The notes under the pieces: model-generated | Told to the model about the DNA's origin: nothing | Seen by the model: the letters and a program-made list of their open reading frames with translations, nothing else | Databases searched by the model: none | Made by a program: the position numbers and the translations under genes | Shown here: positions 32,536-43,200 of the stretch, in pieces | How the letters are laid out: each line of letters starts with the position of its first letter | How positions within the stretch are numbered: position 1 is the stretch's first letter | Source: Henckelia pumila | Lineage: Eukaryota > Streptophyta > Magnoliopsida > Lamiales > Gesneriaceae | Length of the DNA stretch: 64,000 nucleotides | Reading direction: 5' to 3' | NCBI RefSeq assembly: GCF_033568475.1 | Contig: NC_133121.1 | Span: 192,644,664 to 192,708,663 of the forward strand

Positions 32536-32969
32536 GCCATAAGATTTGGTTTTAGTTGATTGAATGAATTAAAAAAAGAAAAAAAAAAGTCGTTCAATTA
32601 TGGGATCGTGATGAATAATATTTGCTATAAATTAATTTCTTTAACTGTGTTTTGAAATTATAATGATAAAGACAAATAATATAATAGCAACTCCACACAA
32701 GATTTCCATCCGTGGTTTTGCATGCAAGACTTTTACTTGTTTTTTTTTAATTTTTAATTTTTTTATTTTGTTTTTAATTGTTATAAAATAATAATTAATT
32801 GATAAATATTTTAATTCGTGTAGATAATTATGTATATTTATTTATTTAATTTGAATAATTAAATATTTAAATACGCAATTTAGTTATAATTAGATGTATA
32901 TCTACAGAAACAGTTGATGACATAGTTCGAGCCAAACGATCAGATAATTTGATTTGAAATTTATTTAAT

Positions 32970-35069
32970 GTGAATGGCTTGCACAGTCGTGTGATTGCAT
33001 ATTTAAATTACATGGGGATTTATGGTGTTTTGCTATGTGGGTCTCGAATTTATGATAATCATTTGATTACTGCTCTGGTTGAACGATGGCGACGTGAAAC
33101 ACACACGTTCCATTTTAGATGTGGTGAAGCAACCATCACTTTACAGGATATTTCCATTATTTGGGGTCTGCCTATTGATGGTGAGCCTGTAACTGGTATA
33201 GATATTTCACACAATGTTGAAGAGTGGCAACATATATGTTTGGATTTGTTGGGATTTACGCCACTGACATCGTATTTCAAAGGTGGTCACTTATCGATGA
33301 CCGCTTTATATGAGCATTGCACGGCTGCACTTGTCGATGATAATAGTCCAGAGATAGATGTCGTAAAATATACTCGTTGTATAGCATTAATGATTATCGA
33401 AGGAATCATGCTTCCAGATTATCAAGGAGGATCTGTTAGACTGATTTTTTTGCAACTACTCTAGGATATTGATCGCATCAGATCTTACAGTTGGGGAAGT
33501 GCAGTTTTGGCGTTTCTATATCGTGAGTTATGCAATGCCACATGTATAGGAAAAGCTATAATATCTGGGCCTCTATTTATCCTACAGGTATAAAATTTTT
33601 TGTTAATCTATTATCACATTATAATAATTTTCTAATTTTATTTATTATTAATGACAGATATGGGCATGGAGCCGGATTAAATATGTTAACCCTGATCTGA
33701 AAGGCTTATCTCTTACCGTGCCTCAAAATGCAGGCGATGAGAATATTCCATTTGCTCCTTATGGTGCACGGTAATATTTAAAAATTATTATCATTGTATA
33801 AATTACAACTTCATTTTCTCATAATTTTAAAATTTTTTTTTTATTACAGGTGGTTAAATGTGTACAGTTACACTCATTCACCAACACACTCTGTTAGAAT
33901 TATAAGAGATTGTTTTGATCGTATGACTAATGACGAGGTGTGTTATTGGTCTATTGAAACTTTACAACAATTAAATAAATTTATATTTATTAATTAAAAT
34001 TGATATTTTTATTATGCATTTTAACTGGATAGTTTATAAAAAAAAAGATCCAGACGTTAAAGTGATCATTGATGCATACGATAATAGAATATGGCGATGT
34101 GTTTGTCCTCTAATTTGTTTTGAAATTGTGGAGATGCATCGTCCAAACCGGGTGCTGAGGCAATTCAAAATACGCCAGTCTATTCCAAGGCCTTCATTTG
34201 ACAACGATGACCTACACAACATCAGTAGAATCGGTCATCGCAACACAAATTGGAGGGAACATCATAAAAATGCTATTATTAATTGGAATAGAAAATTGAA
34301 TCATGTTGCCCGAGGCGATCGACATGGAAGAAGATCTAAGCAGACTGATGATGATTATTTTCCATGGTTTGAGCGCATTACTGTACTCATTATATCGCCT
34401 ACAGTAACTGGACTTGGTTTCCGGCCATATCCCCACGATTTATATGTTGGCGAACAAAATAATATTCCACAAAATTTTAGTGCGCCATCTCCTGATTCGC
34501 ATCAGTCATCATTGGGGTTTGTTCCTCCTCGGCCATCTGGTGGATTTGAAAATGCCGGACCATCTAGTGGGTTGTACGCAGCTGGACCATCTGGTGCGTT
34601 GTATGCAGCTGAACCATCTGGTGGGTTGTACGCAGCTGGACCATCTGGTGGGTTGTACACTCCGGGGCCATCAGGTGGATTTGAAAATACTGGACCATCT
34701 GGTGGATTGTATACTGCAGGACCATCTGGTGGATTGCACAATACCGGACCATGCGGTAGGATGTACAGGGCAGGACCATCTGGTTCATATGTTGATGCTG
34801 GTTATCAGACTCCATTTTGGGAAAATATTCAAAGTTTTACAGATCTTTTTAATGCTAACTGGCAGCAACCTGTTCAACGTAATACTCTGGCTCCCGAGAG
34901 AAACGTTGTTTCACCTGTAATATTTCCTGGTTATTCAGATGAGCAACAAGAGAGGAGTGAAGAAATTGTCGATGTTCCCGTAGTGCGTAGAGGACAACGA
35001 AGATGTAGACCACCTGCTTGTGGAACCGGTGGTCATTTATATAACTGTAATTGCCATGAAAAATCCTGA
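32970..35069 (+). pseudogene. plant mobile domain (MAIN-like / PP7 long-form-like) gene, degenerate
   Basis: Exons by GT-AG reading: 32970-33587, 33658-33770, 33850-33937 and about 34019-35069. Exon one has the aminotransferase-like plant mobile domain (TALVERWRRETHTFHFRCGE, ITLQDISIIWGLPIDGEPVTG, SVRLIFLQLL). A TAG at 33462-33464 interrupts it, and the same frame continues with DIDRIRSYSWGSAVLAFLYR. Exon four continues with IWRCVCPLICFEIVEMHRPN and VLRQFKIRQSIPRP, but its expected acceptor reads GCAT rather than GCAG. The C-terminus has a run of A/TGPSGGLY repeats and ends in a Cys-containing tail. Such genes are host genes in the MAIN family or cargo of Mutator-like and gypsy elements. The stop and the weak acceptor suggest an inactive copy. 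Confidence 0.75.
34525..34795 (+). repeat. coding minisatellite (GPSGG-type octa/nonapeptide repeats)
   Basis: About ten units of roughly 27-30 bases, around GGACCATCTGGTGGGTTGTA, encode xGPSGGLYAA-like peptides in the tail of the PMD protein. Because both strands and other frames stay open across it, it also produces misleading ORFs (34414-34920 plus, 34502-34741 minus). Confidence 0.9.
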
Positions 35070-35239
35070 TATATATTGTTGTTTTGTTATTTGATAAAAT
35101 TTTTAATTTTTAGTTTAGAGTTAATATCTTTATGTTGGACATTTAAATAAATGTTATATGTTATTCCATGCAATTGTTTAATATTAATTATTGCAAAATA
35201 TATAAACGCATTCAAACCAACAATATTAAATATATTTCT
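35070..35239. other. 3' flank of PMD gene
   Basis: AT-rich sequence with no recognisable gene or element. Confidence 0.4.
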
Positions 35240-35454
35240 TACTCAAATGGGGACCCCGAACCCGCCCCAATAGCCCCGAAAATATATTAAATAAATAAAT
35301 AATAATAATAAGCTGAGATTATAATGTTATATGTATGTCACTGGATTTATATAAAGAAAATGAGTTGGAAAAACGAAAATTTCAAGTTGGAATCTGCAAT
35401 AGGGGACGGGGACGGGGATGTGGATTTGATCCCCGCGGGTTCGGGGACGGGGAT

Positions 35455-38296
35455 TGAAACGACTCGATCCTACTACTACTAATTTTTTTTTATTTTACAA
35501 ATAAATAACTAAATATTTAATATAATATATATATATATATATAATTACAACGTATATATATAAGAAATAATTACTTTTAAAATAATTATAAACATAAACA
35601 ATTTTCCATAAAAATGTTCCCACAAAAAATCCATAATAAGAATTTGCATGCAAACAAAATAAGTATAACTCATGCAATAAAATCATTATCAACCTCTCAA
35701 TAAAAATTCTCACCTAAACTCCATAAACCTATAATTAAATCATAAAACATGTGCGGAAAACATAATAATATTTAATTCATTGAAAACTTGACTAGAGCGA
35801 TGGTCACGGGCTAGCCGACCGCCGGGAGCTCATACGTCTTCACCACCAGTCGGAGCAACATTCTCTAGATCTATTTCTTGCTCACCTGCACCATTTAAGT
35901 TTATTGAGCCTAGAGGCTCAGCACGTTCTATCTCATAGTAACAACATGAATAAAAATGATGCACCACATAATACATGCAAGATACATAATAAATAATATA
36001 TATATCCATGCATGTCCTTATAATACATGTATCATAATCATCACGTAACATAGCATACATAATCATACGTAATCATCATGCATCATAATAAGGGCCTATC
36101 ATCATTTAAAAATTTGAAGGTTATATCCATGCTGTGTGACGTGTCATGTCGATTGATCAATCTAAAACCAACGTACGTGGCGGTGGGATCTCCACCTCTT
36201 GGCCCTTTCATCAGGCAAACATAATCATAATCGTATGGAAAGGCAATCGGGGCCCAGTATCCCGACCCACAGTCCCGTGTCATATGGAAAGGTCTCCGGG
36301 CCTAGGCATCCCATCTCCAATCCCGTAGGTTGTCACACATCCACTTCAACTCCCTTAAAATATTTTTCATTGCCCAGCATCAAACATATACATATAGTAT
36401 CATGCATATACATAAAATTTTTCATGATCTTATTTTCATAAAATATTGTCCGTAAATATATATTTAATTATTTAATAATAAATGTAAAAACAATACTTTT
36501 TATTACTTAAAATACTCATGCAATAATTAAATATATATTTACGGACTATGCATAATTTTCATGGATTGGTTCAGGCTGCTGACTCCTTAGATTTAAGCCC
36601 ATTAACTTTTAGACTGGCCCAAAAATTCACAGACTGACCCAAAAATTCCTATGGGTCCACGAGCCCATAAAAATCATTGGGCTAACTTAAATAAAATATT
36701 TGAGGCCCAAATAAAATTATTTGGAGTCCTAAATAATTTTATAACTAATTAATTTAGCCAAAAAACACAATAAATCATTAAATACTTAAAAATAAAAATA
36801 CCCGAGCCCGGACCACCTAACCCAGACCTGGACCAACCTGACATGACCCATGACCCTACTGAGCCAACCCAGGACCCAGACCCAACCCGGATCTGCCCTA
36901 AAACATAGAACCCGATCCCCCTTTCTTCCCAAGCTGCTGCCGCGTGCATCACCTAATTCCGACATTCGGCCGGCCAACTCCGGCAACCAATGACCGGAGT
37001 ACCACCACCCAAGTCTAGCCCACTCCCAGATGTTTCTAACAAGCCAAAAATCAGACCAAACCATCGAATATGGAGTGAGAACAAAGCTCTGGAATCTTGC
37101 CCATCTGCAGCTCACGCGCAGACTCGAGCAGTTGCGGAGTTTTCCATCGTGCGGCTTGCTCAGACCACCAATGACCATGAAACCACTTCCTAGACCTAGC
37201 TAACATCCATACGGGTCTAACCCAAAAAAACATGCACAAATCCATGGTCTGAGGAAGGAGAACGAACCCCCTTTATTCATAACCCTGAACCTGTGCGAAC
37301 CATGCACCAAAAACCAACAGCTTCATGTCTGGCCATTCCAGCCCCAAACCGACTACACCACTAAACCCTAAGGACCCTAAGACACGTCCCTAACCCCATG
37401 CCAACATCCTGATCCGAACCATATCAGAAAAGCAAAGAAAAATGTGAGAAAATATGGGAAAAGAACATATACGGTTCAACATGGTTGCATATTCTTTATA
37501 AAAATCTAACACACATGCAATATCAATGGTTTTCATGCAAGAATCAGAATATAAAACTTAAATGGTGGCCAAAAAGAGAATTCAAACGTGCCTTGGTTGA
37601 TTTTCAAAGTAGAAACATGAATAGGGCGCGTACGGCGATCACCGGGACGAACGATGTTCAAAATTTCGATTAAATTTTCAAAGTGCTTGTGTGTGATGTG
37701 AGTTTTCTGGTGAAAACGATGGAGAAGAAGGAGATGGTGGCTAGAGTGATTAAACGTGAATGAGATGAATAAATAAGTCTAGATATAAAAATTTTGAGAT
37801 TATCTTAATTATCTAGACTTATTGGGTAGATAATATATCACAATAATATAAAAATAAAACTCTTAAAATTAACTAATTTCATATAATTTTCGTAATATAA
37901 TTTTAAAGGATTTTTAAAACTCCTTAAAAGCCTTTAAAATTACTTAATTTAGTGAAAATTGGCTCCATAAATATATATATATACATAAACTATTATTTTC
38001 TGAAAGTAATACCTTAAAAATAATAGTTTAAGGCTCATAAAATCCTCATAAAATATTTTGAGTGAAAATCTATCATCTCGTTCATCCACGGTCCCGTCTA
38101 CGCGATAAAAAACTAATATTTCTAACAATTCCATAAATGGCATAATTGCGGGTTAAATGCTAAAAATAATATTTAAATCATGTACATAGAATCACATAAT
38201 TCACATAAAGTCATTTAACCCATTTATTAAAATTTTTACTTTAATTATTTCCTAGTTATGCATGCGAAATCACCTAAGAAAATTCTGGGTGTTACA
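35455..38296 (-). repeat. 3' LTR of the Ty3/Gypsy chromovirus
   Basis: The plus-strand edges are TGAAACGACTCGATCCTACT and CTGGGTGTTACA, so on the minus strand it starts TGTAACACCC, a standard Tekay-type start. The length is 2842 bp. Paired short ORFs here and in the other LTR are repeat copies, not genes. Confidence 0.9.
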
Positions 38297-38312
38297 ACTC
38301 TCCCCCCATTAA
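38297..38312 (-). promoter_or_regulatory. polypurine tract of the chromovirus
   Basis: On the minus strand the sequence AATGGGGGGAGAGT directly precedes the LTR start TGTAACACCC. It is the expected plus-strand primer. Confidence 0.85.
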
Positions 38313-38325
38313 ATTGAATTTCGTC

Positions 38326-41300
38326 CTCGAAATTAGATTACTTACCGAATAACTCCGGATAACGAGTCCTCATGTCGGACTTGGTTTTTCAAGTAGCTTC
38401 CTCCTCAGAATGATTCAGCCACTGGACTTTGACCATCGGAATAGACCGCGTCCTAAGCCTCCTTTCCTCACGAGGCAAGATCCGAACGGGTCTCTTCTCA
38501 AATGCTAGCTCTGGTGACAACTGTAGAGACTCAAAATCCAAAACATGCGACGGATTAGAGACATACCTCCGAAGCATAGATACATGGAACACGTTGTGAA
38601 CTTTCGCAAGGCTCGGTGGTAGTGCCAAACGATAAGCCAACGTCCCAATCCTCTCCAAAATCTCGAACGGACCGATATACCTCGGGTTGAGCTTGCCTCT
38701 CCTACCAAACCGCATCACGCCTTTCATAGGCGAGACCTTCAAGAATACATGATCTCCCATGGCAAACTCGAGGTCTCGTCGTCGTCGATCAGCATAATTC
38801 TTCTGATGACACTTTGCGGTCCTCATCCGCTCTCGGATCTGAGCTACAATATCCTCCGTTTGCTGCACAATCTTGGGTCCTAGCAAGACCCTCTCTCCAA
38901 CCTCGTCCCAATGCACAGGAGATCTACACCGTCTCCCGTAAAGAGCCTTGTATGGAGCCATACCTATAGACGCCTGAAAACTGTTGTTATAAGTAAACTC
39001 CACTAAAGGCAATCTCGACTCCCACGAGCCCTGGAAATCAATCACACATGCCCTCAACAAATCCTCAAGTGTCTGAATTACTCTCTCCGACTGACCATCT
39101 GTCTGAGGATGAAAAGTAGTGCTGAACAATAACTTAGTCCCCAAAGATGTATGCAGACTCTTCCAAAATGCAGAAGTGAACCTTGGATCTCGGTCCGACA
39201 CGATGGACACTGGAATACCGTGAAGTCTGACTATCTCCTTAATGTAAAGTTCTGCAAACTGAGTCATAGTAAAAGTAGTCCTCACCGGCAGAAAATGTGC
39301 AGATTTGGTGAGTCGATCGACAATCACCCAAATAGATGTTGATCCTCTAGTACTCCTCGGTAGCCCAACTACAAAATCCATATAGATGTTCTCCCATTTC
39401 CACTCCGGAATGGGAAGTGGTCGTAACAATCCCGCTGGTCGCTGATGCTCTGCCTTGACTTGCTGACAAGTCAAGCATTCGGAAACAAACTGACCAATAT
39501 CTCCCTTCATACCCGGCCACCAATACAAGGTCCTCAAATCTCGGTACATCTTCGTACCCCCTGGATGGATGGAATACGGAGATGCATGTGCCTCTGACAT
39601 GATATCTTCTCTCAACTGATCAGTACTCGGTACCCACATACGTCCTCTGTATCGAACAATGTCATCATCCACTGTATAAAGAAGACTACCCTTCAACTAA
39701 TCCTTGTGCCTCATGCGCTGCAACTGCTCATCAGTGGTCTGTCCCTCTTGAATCCGATCCTGTAGAGTCGGTTGTACTACAAGGGTGGATAATCTCGGTG
39801 CGTGCCCACTGGAGTAGATCTCTAGGTCAAACCTCTGAATCTCATCCTGTAGAGGTTGCTGAACTGAAACACAAGACAACACTGAATTCTTCCGACTCAA
39901 AGCATCGGCTACTACATTAGCTTTACCAGGGTGGTAGCTAATGTCACAGTCGTAATCCTTAACTAACTCCAACCATCGACGTTGTCTCATATTCAACTCC
40001 TTCTGGGTGAAGAAGTACTTGAGACTCTTGTGATCAGTGAAAATCTGGCACTTCTCACCGTACAAGTAATGTCTCCATATCTTGAGCACAAACACAACAG
40101 CTGCAAGCTCTAAGTCATGCGTCGGATAGTTCTTCTCATGAGTCTTCAACTGTCTCGATGCATAAGCAATAACCTTACCATTCTGCATAAGAACAGCGCC
40201 TAAGCCCATCTTAGACGCATCTGTATACACCACAAACTCCTCAAGATCCATTGGCACTGCCAACACTGGTGCAGAAGTAAGTGCCTCCTTAAGCTGATCA
40301 AAGCTCCTCTGACACTCTTTGCTCCAAACATACTTGGCATTCTTCTTGGTCAATGATACTGCTATAGAAGAAAAACCCTTGATGAACTTCCGATAATAAC
40401 CGGCTAAACCCAAGAAGCTGCGTATCTCTGAGGCATTATTCGGAATTCCCCAATTCTGGACAGCCTCGACTTTTGATGGATCCACTGCTATGCCCTCCTT
40501 AGAAACAATGTGGCCCAAGAATGCCACCTGCTCGAGCCAAAACTCGCACTTGCTGAATTTCGCAAACAACTTCTGCTCTCTCAAAGTCTGCAAAGCTGTC
40601 TACAAATGATGTCTATGCTCCTCCAAGCTCCTCGAATATATCAGAATATCGTCAATGAAGACAATGACGAACTGATCAAGATATGGCCTAAAGACACGGT
40701 TCAGGAGATCCATGAAAACCGCCGGAGCATTAGTCAGGCCAAATGGCATCACCATAAACTCGTAATGCCCATAATGTGTCCGAAAAGCAGTCTTGGACAC
40801 ATCCTCCTCTTTGACTCGAAGCTGATGATAACCCGATCGCAGATCGATCTTAAAAAACACCGAAGCTCCCTGCAACTGATCAAATAAATCTTCTATCCTT
40901 GGCAGTGGATACTTATTCTTCACGGTGACTCTATTCAGCTCTCGATAGTCAATACATAACCTCATGCTACCGTCCTTCTTCTTCACAAATAAGACCGGCG
41001 CACCCCAAGGTGACATACTAGGGCGGATAAAGCCCTTCTCCAAAAGCTCTTGTATCTGATCCCACAACTCTTTTATCTCAGTGGGAGAAAGACGATACGG
41101 TGCCTTAGAGATAGGCACAGTACCCGGTGTCAGCTCAATACTGAACTTCACCTCTCTGACTGGTGGAATTCCTACTACATCATCCGGAAAGACATCCGAA
41201 AACTCACAAACGATCTCAACATCTGCAATAGATTTAGAAGACGGCTCATCCGCTGCAACTACTAAACTTGCAAGGAAGCCCTGACAACCCTTGCGCAATA

Positions 41301-41708
41301 ACTTCTTTGCACGCACATAAGATATGACATGCGAAACACCACTGCTTTGAGCTGCAAGGAATATGAAAGAATCTCCGCCTGACGGATTCACTGAAACTGA
41401 TCGCCTCCGAAAATCTATCAAAGCTCCATTAACTGATAACCAATCCATGCCAAGAATGAGATCAAATCCTGACATCGGTAGAACCACTAGATCGGCTCTA
41501 ATCATATTCCCCTGAAGCTCCAACTCAACACCATTAAGTACATTAGAGGTAGTAAGAATCTCTCCAGATGGCAAGGTAATATCATAGCCCGTAACAGCAT
41601 CCTCAGATATGATGCCTACCCGCCTAACAAATTCTTGAGAGATAAACGAATGCGTAGCTCCTGAGTCTAGCAACGCATATGTAGCATTACCTCTAACGAG
41701 GATCTTCC
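38326..41708 (-). pseudogene. pol of the chromovirus: protease, RT, RNase H, integrase, chromodomain (three stops)
   Basis: Reading down the minus strand: protease [12 protein letters not shown] near 41660; RT with [20 protein letters not shown] and catalytic [10 protein letters not shown] near 40640; a TAG at 40602-40600 between EEHRHHL and TALQTLREQ; RNase H ([36 protein letters not shown]); a TAG at 39699-39697 between RMRHKD and LKGSLLYTVDD; integrase with a zinc module (ECLTCQQVKAEHQRPAG), MDFVVGLP, SIVSDRDPRFTSAFW and TDGQSERVIQTLEDLL; then a chromodomain-like end (RPVRILPREERRLRTRSIPM, VKVQWLNHSEEEAT). A TGA at 38391-38389 stands where Trp is expected, and the frame continues KTKSDMRTRYPELF to a TAA near 38344. 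All three stops are explained by C-to-T type changes (CAG to TAG twice, TGG to TGA). Confidence 0.92.
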
Positions 41709-41935
41709 CTGCACTTAGAAAATGTCCCAACGCACATACAACTTAAAAATAATTTAATTGAACCCATAATTCACAACAATTCCCTTAAGTATACTATTAC
41801 CCAAATTCCTAGTCATTTCCTTTATACTACACATGCAAGAGCAATTCACTCAAAATATCACATAAATACGAACTTTCCACGCTATCGAAATAATCATGCA
41901 AACTATCGAATCTTAAATACAAAAGTTAGGATTAC
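41709..41935 (-). other. candidate spliceosomal intron at the gag-pol junction of the chromovirus
   Basis: The gag frame ends a few codons after SLITG. On the minus strand the sequence at 41940-41932 is CACGGGTAA, giving a GT donor at 41935-41934. An AG acceptor (AAGTGCAG) ends at 41709, and the pol frame resumes GGAAGATCCTCG at 41708. Removing these 227 bases joins SLITG to [16 protein letters not shown] in frame, the continuous sequence expected in related elements. The interior is AT-rich. It is either a true intron regulating gag:pol ratio or an insertion that happens to have splice-like borders. Confidence 0.6.
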
Positions 41936-42995
41936 CCGTGATCAAAGACGTGTCTAGGTCAGCCTCCTCTGCCTGCATGACATATACACGCCCCGGGATG
42001 TTCCTCGCATTAGGGCAGTTCATCGCAACGTGCCCTGGTAGCTTACACTTGTAACAGACACCTGAACCAGCCATGCACTGCCCCGAATGAGGCTTCTGAC
42101 AAGTCTTGCATAAGGGAATACCTCCAGGATTTGGGGCGGCTGCCCCTTTCTGCTGTGGCCTCTGTGGGCCCTGCTGCCTTTGCTGTGGTCTGGGAGGATT
42201 CGGGCTCTTAACCGGCCCAGTAAACTGCTTCTTCGCCGGCTGCAAAGACTGACCACGGAAAGGCTGCTGAAACTGCCTCTTCTGCTGGTAAGCTGCTTGC
42301 ATCTCCTTTCTCCCTTGCTCGGACCTCAAAGCTCTCTTCACTGCTGCACTATAATTCGCCACATCAGCCATGAAAACGTCTAGCTTGATATCCGGTCTAA
42401 GCCCATCAGTAAAGTGCCTCAGCCTTTCCTGCTCGTCATTCGCAATCAGGGGCACGAAATGACATCCTCTCTCGAACTGCTTCACATATTCCGCAACAGA
42501 CTTGTCTCCCTGACGGAGACTCATAAACTCCCTGATCAATCTGCCTCGTTCCTCTGCAGTGTAGTACTTCTCAAAGAACATAGTCCTGAAATTTTCCCAA
42601 GTCAGGGTCGTCAAGTTCACTCCGATTACAGCTCCTTCCCACCAAAGAGCTGCATCCTCCTTAAGCATGTATATAGCACATCGAACCCTGTCAGCATCAG
42701 TGACTCTCATATAGGCAAATATGGTCTCTAAAGATCGGATCCACTCCTCAGAAACAAGTGGATTGGTAGTTCCCTTGAACTCCTTGGGCTCCTGCTTCTT
42801 GAATCTCTCCGCTACATCCTCCTCATGAGACTTCCTCGGCTGAGCAGCCTGGTTCTCGAGCAGTCTCGTAATCCCGGCCCACATGTTCACACTGGCCTGC
42901 TCGAACGGAGTAAGTGGAGGTGGCGGAGGTGGATTCTGGTTCGTCTCATCGCCATTATTGGGGTTGATTTCCAGGGGATTCCTTCGGGGACCCAT
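41913..42995 (-). CDS. gag of the chromovirus
   Basis: This 360-residue intact gag starts MGPRRNPLEINPNNGDETNQ. The retrotrans_gag core includes FKGTTNPLVSEEWIRSLETI, DAALWWEGA, FEKYYTAEERGRLIREFMSL and SVAEYVKQFERGCHFVPLIA. A Pro/Gln-rich basic stretch leads to a CCHC zinc knuckle (CYKCKLPGHVAMNC) near the end, which binds the RNA genome. The final codons after SLITG read into the candidate intron. The gag domain itself shows no damage. Confidence 0.92.
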   Translation of the reverse strand: MGPRRNPLEINPNNGDETNQNPPPPPPLTPFEQASVNMWAGITRLLENQAAQPRKSHEEDVAERFKKQEPKEFKGTTNPLVSEEWIRSLETIFAYMRVTDADRVRCAIYMLKEDAALWWEGAVIGVNLTTLTWENFRTMFFEKYYTAEERGRLIREFMSLRQGDKSVAEYVKQFERGCHFVPLIANDEQERLRHFTDGLRPDIKLDVFMADVANYSAAVKRALRSEQGRKEMQAAYQQKRQFQQPFRGQSLQPAKKQFTGPVKSPNPPRPQQRQQGPQRPQQKGAAAPNPGGIPLCKTCQKPHSGQCMAGSGVCYKCKLPGHVAMNCPNARNIPGRVYVMQAEEADLDTSLITGNPNFCI

Positions 42996-43186
42996 ACTGC
43001 AATTTCCATAAATCTCTCACGTGATCGCAATGCATAACTAAGTACACTTAAAATTTTTCATACTTTAAACCAATATATCAAAAATCCTAAGCCCCATAAA
43101 TAAAAATAATTAAAACATTAAAACTTACAGACTGGTAGTGCGACTTCTGAGCTCCACGCAGTAGGCTAGTACCCTCCAAGGACCGC

Positions 43187-43198
43187 TCTCTGATACCA
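43187..43198 (-). promoter_or_regulatory. primer binding site of the chromovirus
   Basis: On the minus strand it reads TGGTATCAGAGA, matching initiator tRNA-Met complement at 11 bases. It lies two bases inside the 5' LTR edge at 43201. Confidence 0.9.
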
Positions 43199-43200
43199 AA

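Noticed and set aside
34414-34920. 168-codon plus frame overlapping the PMD last exon, plus minus-strand frames 34502-34741 and 34564-34815
   Set aside because: All are alternative readings of the GPSGG-encoding minisatellite; the PMD frame has the homology.
36146-37245. Several 60-130 codon frames that recur near 43893-45090
   Set aside because: They are duplicated because both lie in the two LTRs of the chromovirus; none resembles a protein.
43187-43198. Possible tRNA gene fragment (initiator Met-like sequence)
   Set aside because: Only the 11-12 base primer complement is present, next to an LTR; no cloverleaf.
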